Positions 7,973 through 16,166 of a DNA stretch of 64,000 bases are shown here, piece by piece; the first letter of the stretch is position 1, and every line of letters begins with the position of its first letter. Source of the stretch: Prevotella dentasini JCM 15908 (GTDB lineage: Bacteria > Bacteroidota > Bacteroidia > Bacteroidales > Bacteroidaceae); assembly GCF_000614065.1 (NCBI RefSeq), contig NZ_BAKG01000002.1, forward strand, positions 124,001 through 188,000, read 5' to 3'. The notes under the pieces are model-generated. The model had not been told where the DNA came from. It searched no databases and saw nothing but the letters and a program-made list of their open reading frames with translations. The translations under genes were made by a program, and so were the position numbers.

Positions 7973-8545
7973 TTACAGATTATCTATTACCGATTCTATT
8001 CTTCCGAAAATCTCATCAATGGTGCCGAGACCTTCTACGTGGTGGTGTATGCCTTCCTGCTCGTACCAGTCTATCAGCGGAGAGGTCTGCGTGTGGTAAA
8101 CGTTCAGACGCTTCTTGATGGTCTCCTCGTTATCGTCGGAACGGCCGCTCTGCTGACCACGGAGAATCAGACGCTTCATCAGTTCGTCTTCCGGAACAAA
8201 CAGCTCTATCATCGCTGCCACGTTGTGTCCGCGCTCTGCCAACATCTCCTTGAGAGCTTCGGCTTGGGGGATGGTACGTGGGAAACCGTCGAAAATGACA
8301 CCCTTGTGCTCCTTGCCGAAGCTGTCGTAGACACTGGCAAGGATGCTGACCATCAGTTCATCGGGGATGAGCTGACCATTGTCGATATATCCCTTGGCGG
8401 TCTTGCCGAGTTCTGTACCGTTCTTGATTTCGTTACGGAGCACGTCTCCAGTAGAGATATGTCCGAAACCATACTTCTCAATCATCTTGTCGCTCTGCGT
8501 GCCTTTCCCAGCACCCGGAGCACCGAAAATAACTATATTCTTCAT
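7973..8545 (-). CDS. adk: Adenylate kinase
   Basis: A 190-residue cytoplasmic enzyme interconverting ATP + AMP and 2 ADP. The P-loop GAPGAGKGTQ is at residues 8-17, followed by STGDVLRNEI and FDGFPRT of the AMP and core sites. It is the short form without the Cys4 zinc LID, as usual in Bacteroidales. Its ATG overlaps the hpt stop codon (TAATG at 8543-8547), so the two purine genes are translationally coupled. Confidence 0.97.
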   Translation of the reverse strand: MKNIVIFGAPGAGKGTQSDKMIEKYGFGHISTGDVLRNEIKNGTELGKTAKGYIDNGQLIPDELMVSILASVYDSFGKEHKGVIFDGFPRTIPQAEALKEMLAERGHNVAAMIELFVPEDELMKRLILRGQQSGRSDDNEETIKKRLNVYHTQTSPLIDWYEQEGIHHHVEGLGTIDEIFGRIESVIDNL

Positions 8546-9083
8546 TATTCCTTTACTAAAGTGTAAATGTCTCTCAAGTTTCTGCCCTGTTGGTCGTAGT
8601 CGAGTCCGTAGCCGACGATAAAGTCGTTCGGAATCTCCATGGCCGTGTATTCAATGTTCAGCGGCACGGTCAGTTTGCCCGGTTTTAGCAACAATGTGCA
8701 GACGTGCAGTCCTGCTGGCTCGCGTGTGCCGAGTGTTTCAAGCATGCGCTTCATTGTCGCACCCGTGTCCACAATATCTTCTACAATGATTACTTCCCTT
8801 CCCCGGATGTCTTCGTTCAGGCCAATGACTTCCTTTATCTTGCCTGTCGATGTCGTGCCTTGATAGGACGCCAGCTTTACGAATGAAATCTCACAGGGAT
8901 GGTGATGTTCTTCATTAGGTCGGCAGCATACATGAATGAGCCGTTCAGCACGGCAAGGAAAAGTGGATTTTTGCCTTCAAAATCCTTGTTGATGCGTTCT
9001 GCCACGCATTTAACTCTTTCCTGAATCTCGGCTTCGGTGATGGAAGTCTCGAACGTTTTGTCCTTAATTGTAACTCGGCTCAT
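8545..9083 (-). CDS. hpt: Hypoxanthine phosphoribosyltransferase, frame broken by one base
   Basis: The two halves together make a normal 178-179-residue enzyme. The N-terminal part MSRVTIKDKTFETSI runs to NITIPV; the rest, from EISFVKLASYQGTTSTGK through the PRPP loop VIIVEDIVDTGATM to the end, is in another frame. Restoring one C in the run at 8897-8899 gives ITIPCEISFVKL, the family sequence. The enzyme salvages hypoxanthine and guanine with PRPP. It is the first gene of the hpt-adk-obgE-pgeF unit and has its own promoter. The break is far more likely a sequence error than a mutation. Confidence 0.9.
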
Positions 9084-9107
9084 TGTTCAAAAATCTATTA
9101 TTTTGCG

Positions 9108-9115
9108 CAAAATTA
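9108..9115 (-). promoter_or_regulatory. Promoter -7 element of the hpt operon
   Basis: Minus-strand TAATTTTG fits TAnnTTTG, 25 bases before the hpt ATG. It is divergent from the nnr promoter at 9160. Confidence 0.6.
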
Positions 9116-9159
9116 CGAAAAATCTGCCGAACAACCCCATACGATTAGCAATTATTTTG

Positions 9160-9167
9160 TAAATTTG
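9160..9167 (+). promoter_or_regulatory. Promoter -7 element of nnr
   Basis: TAAATTTG ends eight bases before the nnr ATG at 9176, so the mRNA should have a very short leader or none. Confidence 0.6.
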
Positions 9168-9175
9168 CGTCTGTT

Positions 9176-10689
9176 ATGAAGATATTTACGAGTGCTCAGA
9201 TACATGAGCTTGACCGATATACAATAGAACATGAACCTGTCAAGTCGATTGACTTGATGGAGCGGGCTGCCAATGCCCTTACCCGCGCCATTGCCGAAGA
9301 GTGGGGCAGCAATACCCCAGTGGTGGTCTTTGCCGGTCCGGGTAATAACGGTGGCGACGCACTTGCCGTGGCGAGGCTGCTGTTGCAGGAAGGCTATGAG
9401 GTAAAGGTCTATCTGTTTAATATCTCCAACCATCTGTCCGAAGATTGCATAACGAACCGTCAGCGCCTGATAGACAAACATCTGAAAGATTTTGTAGAAG
9501 TAACGTCAAAGTTCGACCCGCCCGAGCTGACTGCTGACATGCTCGTGGTAGATGGTCTTTTCGGGTCGGGTCTCAACAAGCCTTTGGCAGGCGGTTTTGC
9601 GTCGTTGGTAAAGTATATCAACCAAAGCCCTGCTCAGGTCGTCAGTATTGACATGCCCTCGGGTCTGATGGCTGAGGACAATTCGTACAATGTCCGCGCA
9701 AATATCATTCATGCAGACCTGACGCTGACGCTCCATCAGAAGAAACTCTCTTTCCTTTTCGGTGATATTCAGCAGTTTATCGGACGCCTAAAGGTGATTG
9801 ACATCCGTCTCAGTCAGGAGTTTATCCAGAATACTGATGCACAGTATTCGGTGCTTGAAGAGATGGATGTTCGCTCCCGTCTGCTCGGTCGTGGCGATTT
9901 TGCCATAAGGGCAGCATGGGGAAGGCTCTCATTGTGGCCGGCAGTTACGGTATGGCAGGGGCGGCAGTATTGGCTACCCGTGCCTGTCTGCGGTCGGGAG
10001 CTGGGAAGGTTACGGTTCATACTCCGAAGAAGAACTACGAGATTATGCAAATCAGTGTGCCGGAGGCGGTACTGCAGATGGATTATGAGGAGACTTATTT
10101 TTCAGAGGCAGTTGATACCGATGGGTTTGACGCATTGGGTATTGGGCCGGGTTTGGGAGGTTTGGAAAATACTGCCATAGCCCTGATTTCGCAAATTCGC
10201 CGTGCTCAGTGTCCCGTAGTAGCTGATGCCGATGCCCTCAATCTTCTTGCCAACCATCGTGCATGGATGCAGCAGCTGCCTCGCGATATAATAATGACAC
10301 CGCATGCTGCCGAACTGGAGCGTTTGGTCGGGATTCCTGCCGGTGGAGATTTCGAGCGGCTGCATCAGGCACAGGAGTTGGCGCAAAACCTTCAGGCATA
10401 CATTCTGCTGAAGGGACACAATAGTGCGCTCTGTTTTCCCAACGGGCATGTTGTCTTCAATTCGACTGGTAACAGTGGTATGGCAACGGCCGGAAGCGGC
10501 GATGTCCTGACAGGTATCATTACAGCCCTGCTTGCCCGTGGCTATAACCAGTCCAATGCCTGTATCGTAGGCATGTATCTGCATGGGCTTGCCGGCGACT
10601 TGGCTGTCAGGGAGCTTGGCAAGGAGAGCCTGATGGCAAGCGACATTATTCAGTATCTGCCGCATGCTTTTCAGCGTTTGAACGATTAA
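9176..10689 (+). CDS. nnr: Bifunctional NAD(P)HX epimerase/dehydratase, frame broken by one base
   Basis: This is the metabolite-repair enzyme that recovers hydrated NAD(P)H. The N-terminal YjeF epimerase domain (about 1-215) carries FAGPGNNGGDAL (53-63) and VDGLFGSG. The C-terminal ribokinase-like dehydratase (about 235-505) carries GKALIVAGSYGMAGA, IGPGLG, DADAL and NSGMATAGSGDVLTG. The two halves lie in different frames. One C restored at 9903-9904 gives GDFAHKGSMGKALIV, so the natural product is a single chain of about 504 residues as in other bacteria. It has its own promoter immediately upstream and no partner genes. Confidence 0.93.
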
Positions 10690-10708
10690 GGCTGATATGA
10701 TACAGGCT

Positions 10709-10738
10709 ATCCCCGCTTGGGATTTTCCAAACGGGGAT
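10709..10738. terminator. Hairpin after nnr
   Basis: ATCCCCG (10709-10715) pairs with CGGGGAT (10732-10738), with TTGG/CCAA inside. There is no clear T-run, so termination is possible but unproven. A second perfect 10-bp inverted repeat follows (AGAGTGGAAG 10750-10759, CTTCCACTCT 10815-10824). Confidence 0.4.
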
Positions 10739-10796
10739 GACTTTATGATAGAGTGGAAGGTTTTCCAACACGATGGTCGTTTTGATTATAATCGTT

Positions 10797-11084
10797 TTAG
10801 ATACTATAATCTGTCTTCCACTCTGTCTTGTGTCTTTTTGCAACAATCCCTTTTTTATTTTCCATTTGCGAAGGAATCATATCGTAGATGCGGCTTATCA
10901 GCAAATGCTTGTTACTATCGTCTTCTACTAGAAGATGACGATGGAATGAATCCATCAGGTCTTGGTGAAATTCTTGACTAAATCTTTCCTGTTTTTCTAC
11001 ATTTTCTTTATTTTATCAATTGCCTCTTGCCCAAAGCTGGTTGGCGATGAGAAACTCCTCAAAGTCAAGCTGATTAGATAATTC
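10797..11084 (-). pseudogene. Decayed coding remnant
   Basis: On the minus strand the region reads as protein-like sequence interrupted by stops and frame changes: ELSNQLDFEEFLIANQLWA, then in the next frame QEAIDKIKKM, then VEKQERFSQEFHQDLMDSFH and on to SRIYDMIPSQMENKKG. The glutamate- and glutamine-rich, helical character is continuous across the breaks, suggesting one ancestral gene. No start codon or intact frame exists and I do not recognise the family. It lies in a low-GC gap between nnr and a small membrane protein. It may also be chance coding-like sequence. Confidence 0.3.
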
Positions 11085-11108
11085 TTATAGTGGCATAGGT
11101 AAAAGGAA

Positions 11109-11137
11109 TTGGAACTATATGTATAATCGTATATTTG
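11109..11137 (+). promoter_or_regulatory. Distal promoter of the 11240 gene
   Basis: TTG (11109-11111) and TATATTTG (11130-11137) with an 18-base spacer closely match the Bacteroidota consensus. Confidence 0.55.
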
Positions 11138-11189
11138 TGTAATAAGTCCGATACAAAGTTATAATTCTATTTTCCGGCCAAATGGTAGG

Positions 11190-11216
11190 TTGTTTCCTTT
11201 CTTTTTCTTACTTTTG
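11190..11216 (+). promoter_or_regulatory. Proximal promoter of the 11240 gene
   Basis: TTG (11190-11192) and TACTTTTG (11209-11216), 24 bases before the ATG at 11240. Two promoters in tandem may give different control of the membrane protein and the helicase behind it. Confidence 0.55.
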
Positions 11217-11239
11217 CAATAAGAGAAGACTATTCCGTC

Positions 11240-11620
11240 ATGAAGCTACGATGCAGACATTTTCTAATATACGAGGCAATGATGGCACTTGTCGCTATAT
11301 TCGGCTCCTCTGTCTTTTGGTCTCAGGAAAGCGATTGGGAAATCATGTTCTTTTTTCTGCCAGTGTTTCTTGTTGGTGGAATGATAGCGTGGAAGATATA
11401 TAAGGGAGACCAGTGGTGGAAATTGTTGGGATATTCATACGTAGCCACAACTTCTGTCCTTGTCTGTTTGTTTTTCTTATTAGATTATTTGGATGATGGA
11501 GTAACTATTCTTGATATGGAAGCAATACTTGTAGTGTTGTTGCTATGGTCTGTTTTTACAATATTGCCTATGTGTATCGCTTCTTTCGGGATAAAGGTAA
11601 TTCTTGACAGAAAAAAATAG
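11240..11620 (+). CDS. Small four-helix membrane protein of unknown function
   Basis: A 126-residue protein with four hydrophobic segments at about residues 12-28, 36-50, 64-82 and 93-117, joined by short charged loops (SQESDWE, KIYKGDQWWK, LDYLDDG). It is predicted to lie in the inner membrane; no domain is recognised. It ends ten bases before the helicase start and shares the two upstream promoters, so the pair is probably co-transcribed, but a functional link is not shown. GC is lower than in most neighbours. Confidence 0.65.
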   Translation: MKLRCRHFLIYEAMMALVAIFGSSVFWSQESDWEIMFFFLPVFLVGGMIAWKIYKGDQWWKLLGYSYVATTSVLVCLFFLLDYLDDGVTILDMEAILVVLLLWSVFTILPMCIASFGIKVILDRKK

Positions 11621-11630
11621 AATACAATCT

Positions 11631-14356
11631 ATGGAAACAAATACAAAAATGCCAATATTAGACAACTATCAGCTGCCCGTGGTTGAGGCCAGCTACGGAT
11701 ACCACCTTGTACTGGCTCCGCCGGGCTGTGGCAAGACGCACATTCTTGCTGAGCGGATAAGGTACGCACACCAACAGGGCGTGCGGTACGAGGATATGCT
11801 GTGTCTGACGTTCACCAACCGTGCAGCAAGGGAGATGCTCAACCGCATCCATGCAACGATTGCCGATACGGAGGTGGAGAATCTGCAAGTGGGCAATGTG
11901 CACCATTTCTGTTCCAAGTTCCTGTTCGAGGAAAACAAGGTGGAAGCTGATACATCAATCATCGACGACGAGGAGGCTGTCAGCATCATTGCTGACTACA
12001 GGAACGAGAGCGAAGACGGAGTAATGACCGATTTCAACCGATTCAAAGGCTATCAGGAGATTATCTTCTTTTCGCATTTTATGTATCAGATGGAAAGGGC
12101 ACATCCGTGGGAATACTTCCTCCATCCTGAATGTTTTACGGACGACGACCGCGATGCGGTGAAGCGCATCTGCCAGTCGCAGCGTATGGAATACAACGAG
12201 GAGTCGGTAGTACAGATTTACCGAAATGCACAGCAGCATTTGGATGAGGCGGATGTACCGGGAATGGACAGGAAACTTGCAGACAAGCTGCGCCATCTTC
12301 TTTGGAAAATGTATTACGCCTCTTGCTACGAACGGTATAAGACCGAGCACCATATACTTGACTTCGAGGACTTGCTGCTTCGCACTTACGACATCTATAG
12401 TGAGGACGAGACCTGCAAGCGGTATGCGTGGATTCAGGTGGACGAGGTGCAGGACTTGAACGCCATGCAGCTCGCTATCATCGACCTGCTTACGGCTCCG
12501 CAAGCCCCGATGGTGATGTATTTGGGGGACGAACAGCAGGCAATATTCTCTTTCATGGGAGCCAAAGTCGAGACCCTGACACTGCTGAAGCTGCGCTGTA
12601 AGGGTAACATCCACCATCTGATGAAGAACCATCGTTCACCGAAATACCTGCTCGACGTGTTCAACGACTATGCCGAGAAGCAGCTGAAGATAGACCGCGA
12701 GCTGCTGCCCGTTACCGACAACGCCCGACAGGCACATTCCGGAGACTTGCTGATTATGCCCAGTAATACCATGGAAGAAGAGATGGAGCTTGTTGCTGAC
12801 ATGGCTCTGCAATGCCATGAGGCTGATAAACGTGAAACAACAGCCGTCATCGTCAGTTCAAATGCCGATGCCGATAAGTTGAGCAGGGTAATGAACAGAA
12901 AGCAGCTCAGCCATTTCAAGGTGTCGGGGCGCGACCTTTTCGATACCCCTGCCATGAAACTGCTGACGGCTCACCTGAATGTGTTGGGCAATGAGTACAA
13001 CAGCCTCTCGTGGACACGGATATTGAGAAGTACGAAAGTTTTTGAATCGAACGCACTTGCCCGTCGTTTTGTCCACAAGCTGAAACAGCTTGCCATCTCT
13101 CCGACAGACTTGCTGCTTTACGAAGGCAACACTTACGTTTCCGATTTCCTGCAAACATATAATCAGGACGAAATCGTAGTTTTCGACACGGAGACGACAG
13201 GTCTGAACGTATTCGAGGATGACATCATAGAGATTGCGGCAGTGAAGATACGCAACGGGGAGGTTGTCGGCGAACCGCTCGACCTTTACATCGAAACCCG
13301 ACGTCCACTCCTACAGCAGTTGGGCGACAAGGAAAATCCGCTCTACGCCCTTTATCACTCCAAACTTGAGCGTGGCGAACTTCTTTCTCCCAAGCGGCCT
13401 TGCAGCGTTTCTTGGATTACGCAGGCGATACCGTACTTTTGGGACATAACGCGAACTACGACTATAATATCCTCGACCATAATCTCCGCCGCTATCTCGG
13501 TGTTTCGATGCACAGCCGTCCGAACCGCTGCTTCGATTCCCTGAAGCTGATGCGTCTCATGGAGACCAACCTCTCTTCCTACAGGTTGGAATCTCTGCTT
13601 GAGAATTTCAGCCTCGTGGGCGAGAACTCCCATCAGGCCGTTGACGACGTAGGGGCCACGGTGAGCCTTGTCCGTCTTTGTGCCGGGAAAGCCGTGCAGA
13701 AAGTTCAGGCACAGCAGGCATTTCTCCATCATCCGAAGGTGTTGCCCTTTGTCGGTAAGTTCCGTTCGGCTTATCGGGAATTATTCCTCTCAGACTATCA
13801 AAACCTTTATACATTGGCTGAAGCAGGTGGAAAGGCGTTGACGGCAACCCTCTGCCATGCTTATGAATACTTTAGGGATATGCAGGTCGTCGGAGATATA
13901 GAGCGGCTGGACTATGTTCTGCGCTATTTGGATATGGACATGCTGACAGACGACAGCGTTCCGAACGCATTGATTGAACAGCTGTCGCACTATATGATGG
14001 ACATCAACACGCTAAAGGAAAGCGACTTCTGCAACAGCCGCAGCATCCGTGAACGTGTCTACGTTACCACCGTCCACAAGGCGAAAGGTTTGGAATTTGA
14101 CAATGTCATTGTCTTTGATGCCGCCAATGGTCGTTATCCCAACGCCTACAACAAGGACAAGCGGCAAGACGAGGAGGATGCCCGTAAGTTCTACGTCGCC
14201 ATGTCGCGTGCCAAGCGCAGACTTTTCATAGCCTATTCCTTGACGGGCAAAGACCGCTATGGCGGTATTCACAACCGTGAACTGACACCGTTGATGGATG
14301 CGATAGAAAAAAGATTCACCAGCCTCTCGCCAAAGAGAGACACACCCTTACCGTGA
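11631..14356 (+). CDS. UvrD/Rep-type helicase with a nested DnaQ-like 3'-5' exonuclease, frame broken by one base
   Basis: A natural chain of about 908 residues once one G is restored at 13394 (LLSPKAALQRFLDYAG). Superfamily 1 helicase motifs: Walker A VLAPPGCGKTHILAER (near 27-42), LCLTFTNRAAREM (Ia), VDEVQDL (270-276), YLGDEQQAIFSFMG (III), KNHRSP (IV). A complete DEDDh exonuclease is inserted at about 512-690: FDTETTGL with Asp519, GHNANYDYNI and SHQAVDDV. The helicase resumes with VTTVHKAKGLEFDNVIVFDA (V) and KFYVAMSRAKRRLF (VI). It is probably a DNA repair or replication-fork enzyme. I chose ATG 11631; the open frame begins inside the upstream gene at 11604. Confidence 0.88.
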
Positions 14357-14395
14357 GTATGGACAAAGGTGCGGCTTTAGGTTTTCATTAATTTC

Positions 14396-14469
14396 CTGTC
14401 ATTCTGTCAACCTCTGTAATGTGTTGATTATCAAAGACGGAAATGTTAAAATCGCTGACAGGCTGACAG
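14396..14469. repeat. 74-bp CTGTCA-ended element, copy A
   Basis: Begins CTGTCATTCTGTCAA (14396-14410) and ends CTGACAGGCTGACAG (14455-14469), so the ends are inverted copies. The interior includes GTTGATTATCA and AATGTTAAA, shared with the same-length copy at 51104-51177. A third, diverged copy in the opposite orientation is at 41341-41399. No coding capacity. A small hairpin, GTCAGC/GCTGAC, follows at 14496-14510. Confidence 0.65.
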
Positions 14470-14539
14470 CTGCTTCCTGTCAAGACGCCCCGGCAGTCAG
14501 CATTGCTGACGGTGCAATGGCAACATGAATATATGGACG

Positions 14540-15094
14540 ATGAAGAAGATTCTTTCACTATTTTTTTGCCTGTTTCTTCTCGGATGCAAGATGAGTGAGA
14601 CAGGCTGCCCAAGGCCGGCAGAAGGTCGGAGAACTTATGCCTTAGATGCTGATTTGTCGGACAGGTTGCCCGACCAAAAGGAGATTCTAAAACGGTTCAA
14701 GGATGATATTGTCGTGTTGGAATGTGCAGATTTTGATTTCAACACCGCTCCGATAGCCATTGGTAATCGTCGATACACCTTGTGGAAGGGATGGGTTTAC
14801 TCCAACGGAATTCTTTCGCACACCATAACAAGCGAGGGACTGACGGAAGGCGTATTGATACAAGATTTTCCCGACAATGAATTTCTGGGAGAAACAGGTG
14901 GCTACTATAAGGAGGATATGCCTTACGTAAAGATGAATCTCTACCGCACCAACGATTCTGTATGGTTTATGAATCGCAAATATCCGATAGCGAGGGAAAA
15001 CGAAGACAGTGTCTTTTCGCAATTGCTGCCAGACAAGGGCGGCAAGCTAAAGTCCTGCTGGGTGTTTGTGGGGAAACTTCCTGCAAGGCGGTAA
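14540..15094 (+). CDS. Lipoprotein of unknown function
   Basis: A 184-residue protein starting MKKILSLFFCLFLLGCKM; the LLGC lipobox makes Cys16 the likely lipidated residue, so it should be anchored in the outer or inner membrane facing the periplasm. The rest is soluble, acidic-mixed sequence with YTLWKGWVYSNGIL and FLGETGGYYKED, and no motif I recognise. I took ATG 14540 because the earlier in-frame ATG (14525) puts extra polar residues before the signal peptide. It is flanked on both sides by dispersed repeats (14396 and 15134), so it is transcriptionally isolated. Confidence 0.7.
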   Translation: MKKILSLFFCLFLLGCKMSETGCPRPAEGRRTYALDADLSDRLPDQKEILKRFKDDIVVLECADFDFNTAPIAIGNRRYTLWKGWVYSNGILSHTITSEGLTEGVLIQDFPDNEFLGETGGYYKEDMPYVKMNLYRTNDSVWFMNRKYPIARENEDSVFSQLLPDKGGKLKSCWVFVGKLPARR

Positions 15095-15133
15095 GATTGT
15101 TTAGCTGAAAACAGGAAAGTGGCGATGCGATAA

Positions 15134-15197
15134 AACGAAAGTGCCGTTTTCGCAGTGCGAAAACGGCACTTTGACCATGCGAAACGGGCACTTTTGT
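15134..15197. repeat. Dispersed GTGCC hairpin repeat, copy 2
   Basis: AAAGTGCCGTTTTCG (15138-15152), loop CAGTG, and CGAAAACGGCACTTT (15158-15172) make a perfect 15-bp stem. A further arm CGAAACGGGCAC lies at about 15180-15192, identical to an arm of copy 1. It sits between two convergent genes. Confidence 0.8.
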
Positions 15198-15299
15198 CAG
15201 GCGGTTGGGGATGTTGGGCGTTGTAGCTGTGTATATGTCTGGCTATGAGGTTCTTGCGGCATCATTCCTGCATGGGGAAATCGGTGAAGGGGAAGCCTG

Positions 15300-15746
15300 T
15301 TATATAAGGATTTTCCCGACGAGCTTACGCTGCCGGCCTGTTCCGATGAGTGGTGCATGGGCGTCCTCGGGGAAGCAGACGACGAACTGCCCGGGGCAGA
15401 CGGTGAGGTAGGCGGATGCCGGGCGGCAGTAGAAGCCGCAGTCGTGCAACGGGTCGAAGGCGGTGTCGGGGCTGCCGAGCGAGGACAGGGGCGACCATCC
15501 GAACTCTTCTTCCCTGTCGAGGGGAATCTGTACGTCAATGTATCGGCGGTGTACTTCCAGTCGTTGCCGTGCCTTGGGCATGAGGTCCGCCTCGTCGAGA
15601 TTGATGAAGAGGCGGTCTCCGTCTATCGTGATGCGCCCGGGAGGAAGGGCGGAGAAGTCGTGCTGGGCAACATAGTCGAATAGTTCTTTCATCCGTGGGT
15701 GCAGGCCGTGGTAGCGGCTGCTCTCCCTGAGGTCTCCTATAATCAT
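15300..15746 (-). CDS. YhcH/YjgK/YiaL family protein
   Basis: A 148-residue single-domain cupin-like protein (DUF386 family). Family signatures: GDRLFINLDEADL, EVHRRYIDVQIPL and the metal-ligand region FVVCFPEDAHAPLIG. Members include the beta-subunit of Ebg beta-galactosidase and NanQ-type sialic acid anomerases, so a role as a sugar mutarotase or anomerase is inferred; the actual substrate is unknown, with no sugar operon alongside. It is a cytoplasmic stand-alone gene with its own promoter at 15772-15779, convergent with the lipoprotein gene. Confidence 0.88.
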   Translation of the reverse strand: MIIGDLRESSRYHGLHPRMKELFDYVAQHDFSALPPGRITIDGDRLFINLDEADLMPKARQRLEVHRRYIDVQIPLDREEEFGWSPLSSLGSPDTAFDPLHDCGFYCRPASAYLTVCPGQFVVCFPEDAHAPLIGTGRQRKLVGKILI

Positions 15747-15771
15747 GGTTGTATGTATGAAGTTCAGGGGG

Positions 15772-15779
15772 CAAATATA
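15772..15779 (-). promoter_or_regulatory. Promoter -7 element of the YhcH-family gene
   Basis: Minus-strand TATATTTG fits TAnnTTTG, 25 bases before the start codon at 15744-15746. Confidence 0.6.
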
Positions 15780-15996
15780 CGGAAAAAACGTGGCTTACGG
15801 GACTGTTTGGCAGGAAATTTCTTCCCTTTTCTCAAGATGATGCTGTGTTGTTGAGGTTGCCTCCGGGACTTGGTCCGGGGACGGGACTGAAAATCTTCCT
15901 TGAGAGACAGGGTTGGTAAAATATGGTCGGGGAGGGGCTTGTTGGTCCGGAATATTCCGTAAATGATGGGGAGAAGTTTAATTTACGTATGATTTA

Positions 15997-16028
15997 TTTG
16001 TAATATCAAGCCGAATATCGTACTTTTG
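15997..16028 (+). promoter_or_regulatory. Promoter of the thiamine uptake operon
   Basis: TTTG (15997-16000) and TACTTTTG (16021-16028) with a 20-base spacer, an excellent Bacteroidota promoter. Its transcript begins just ahead of the TPP riboswitch. Confidence 0.75.
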
Positions 16029-16045
16029 CATTGGCTTTCAGAATG

Positions 16046-16136
16046 GAAGCTAAGGGGGTGCTGGCCTGTTTGGGCTTGCTGAGATTATACCCATAGACCT
16101 GATACGGGTAATGCCGTCGTAGGGAAAAGTCCCCTT
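16046..16136 (+). ncRNA. TPP riboswitch (THI element)
   Basis: The conserved aptamer boxes appear in order: GGGGGTGCT (16054-16062), CTGAGATTATACCC (16078-16092), ACCTGATACGGGTAATGCC and GTCGTAGGGAAA (to about 16127). These are the thiamine-pyrophosphate binding core. It lies in the leader of a TonB receptor-PnuT-TPK operon, so high TPP should lower expression of thiamine capture. AAGGGG at the 5' edge can pair with CCCCTT at 16131-16136, possibly part of the switch. The start codon at 16167 follows closely and no terminator is evident, so control of translation initiation is more likely. Confidence 0.93.
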
Positions 16137-16166
16137 TATCACATTATCTTATACTTGTAGAGTAAT

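Noticed and set aside
10697..10981. 94-codon open frame after nnr
   Set aside because: Overlaps hairpins and the more protein-like opposite strand; composition looks random.
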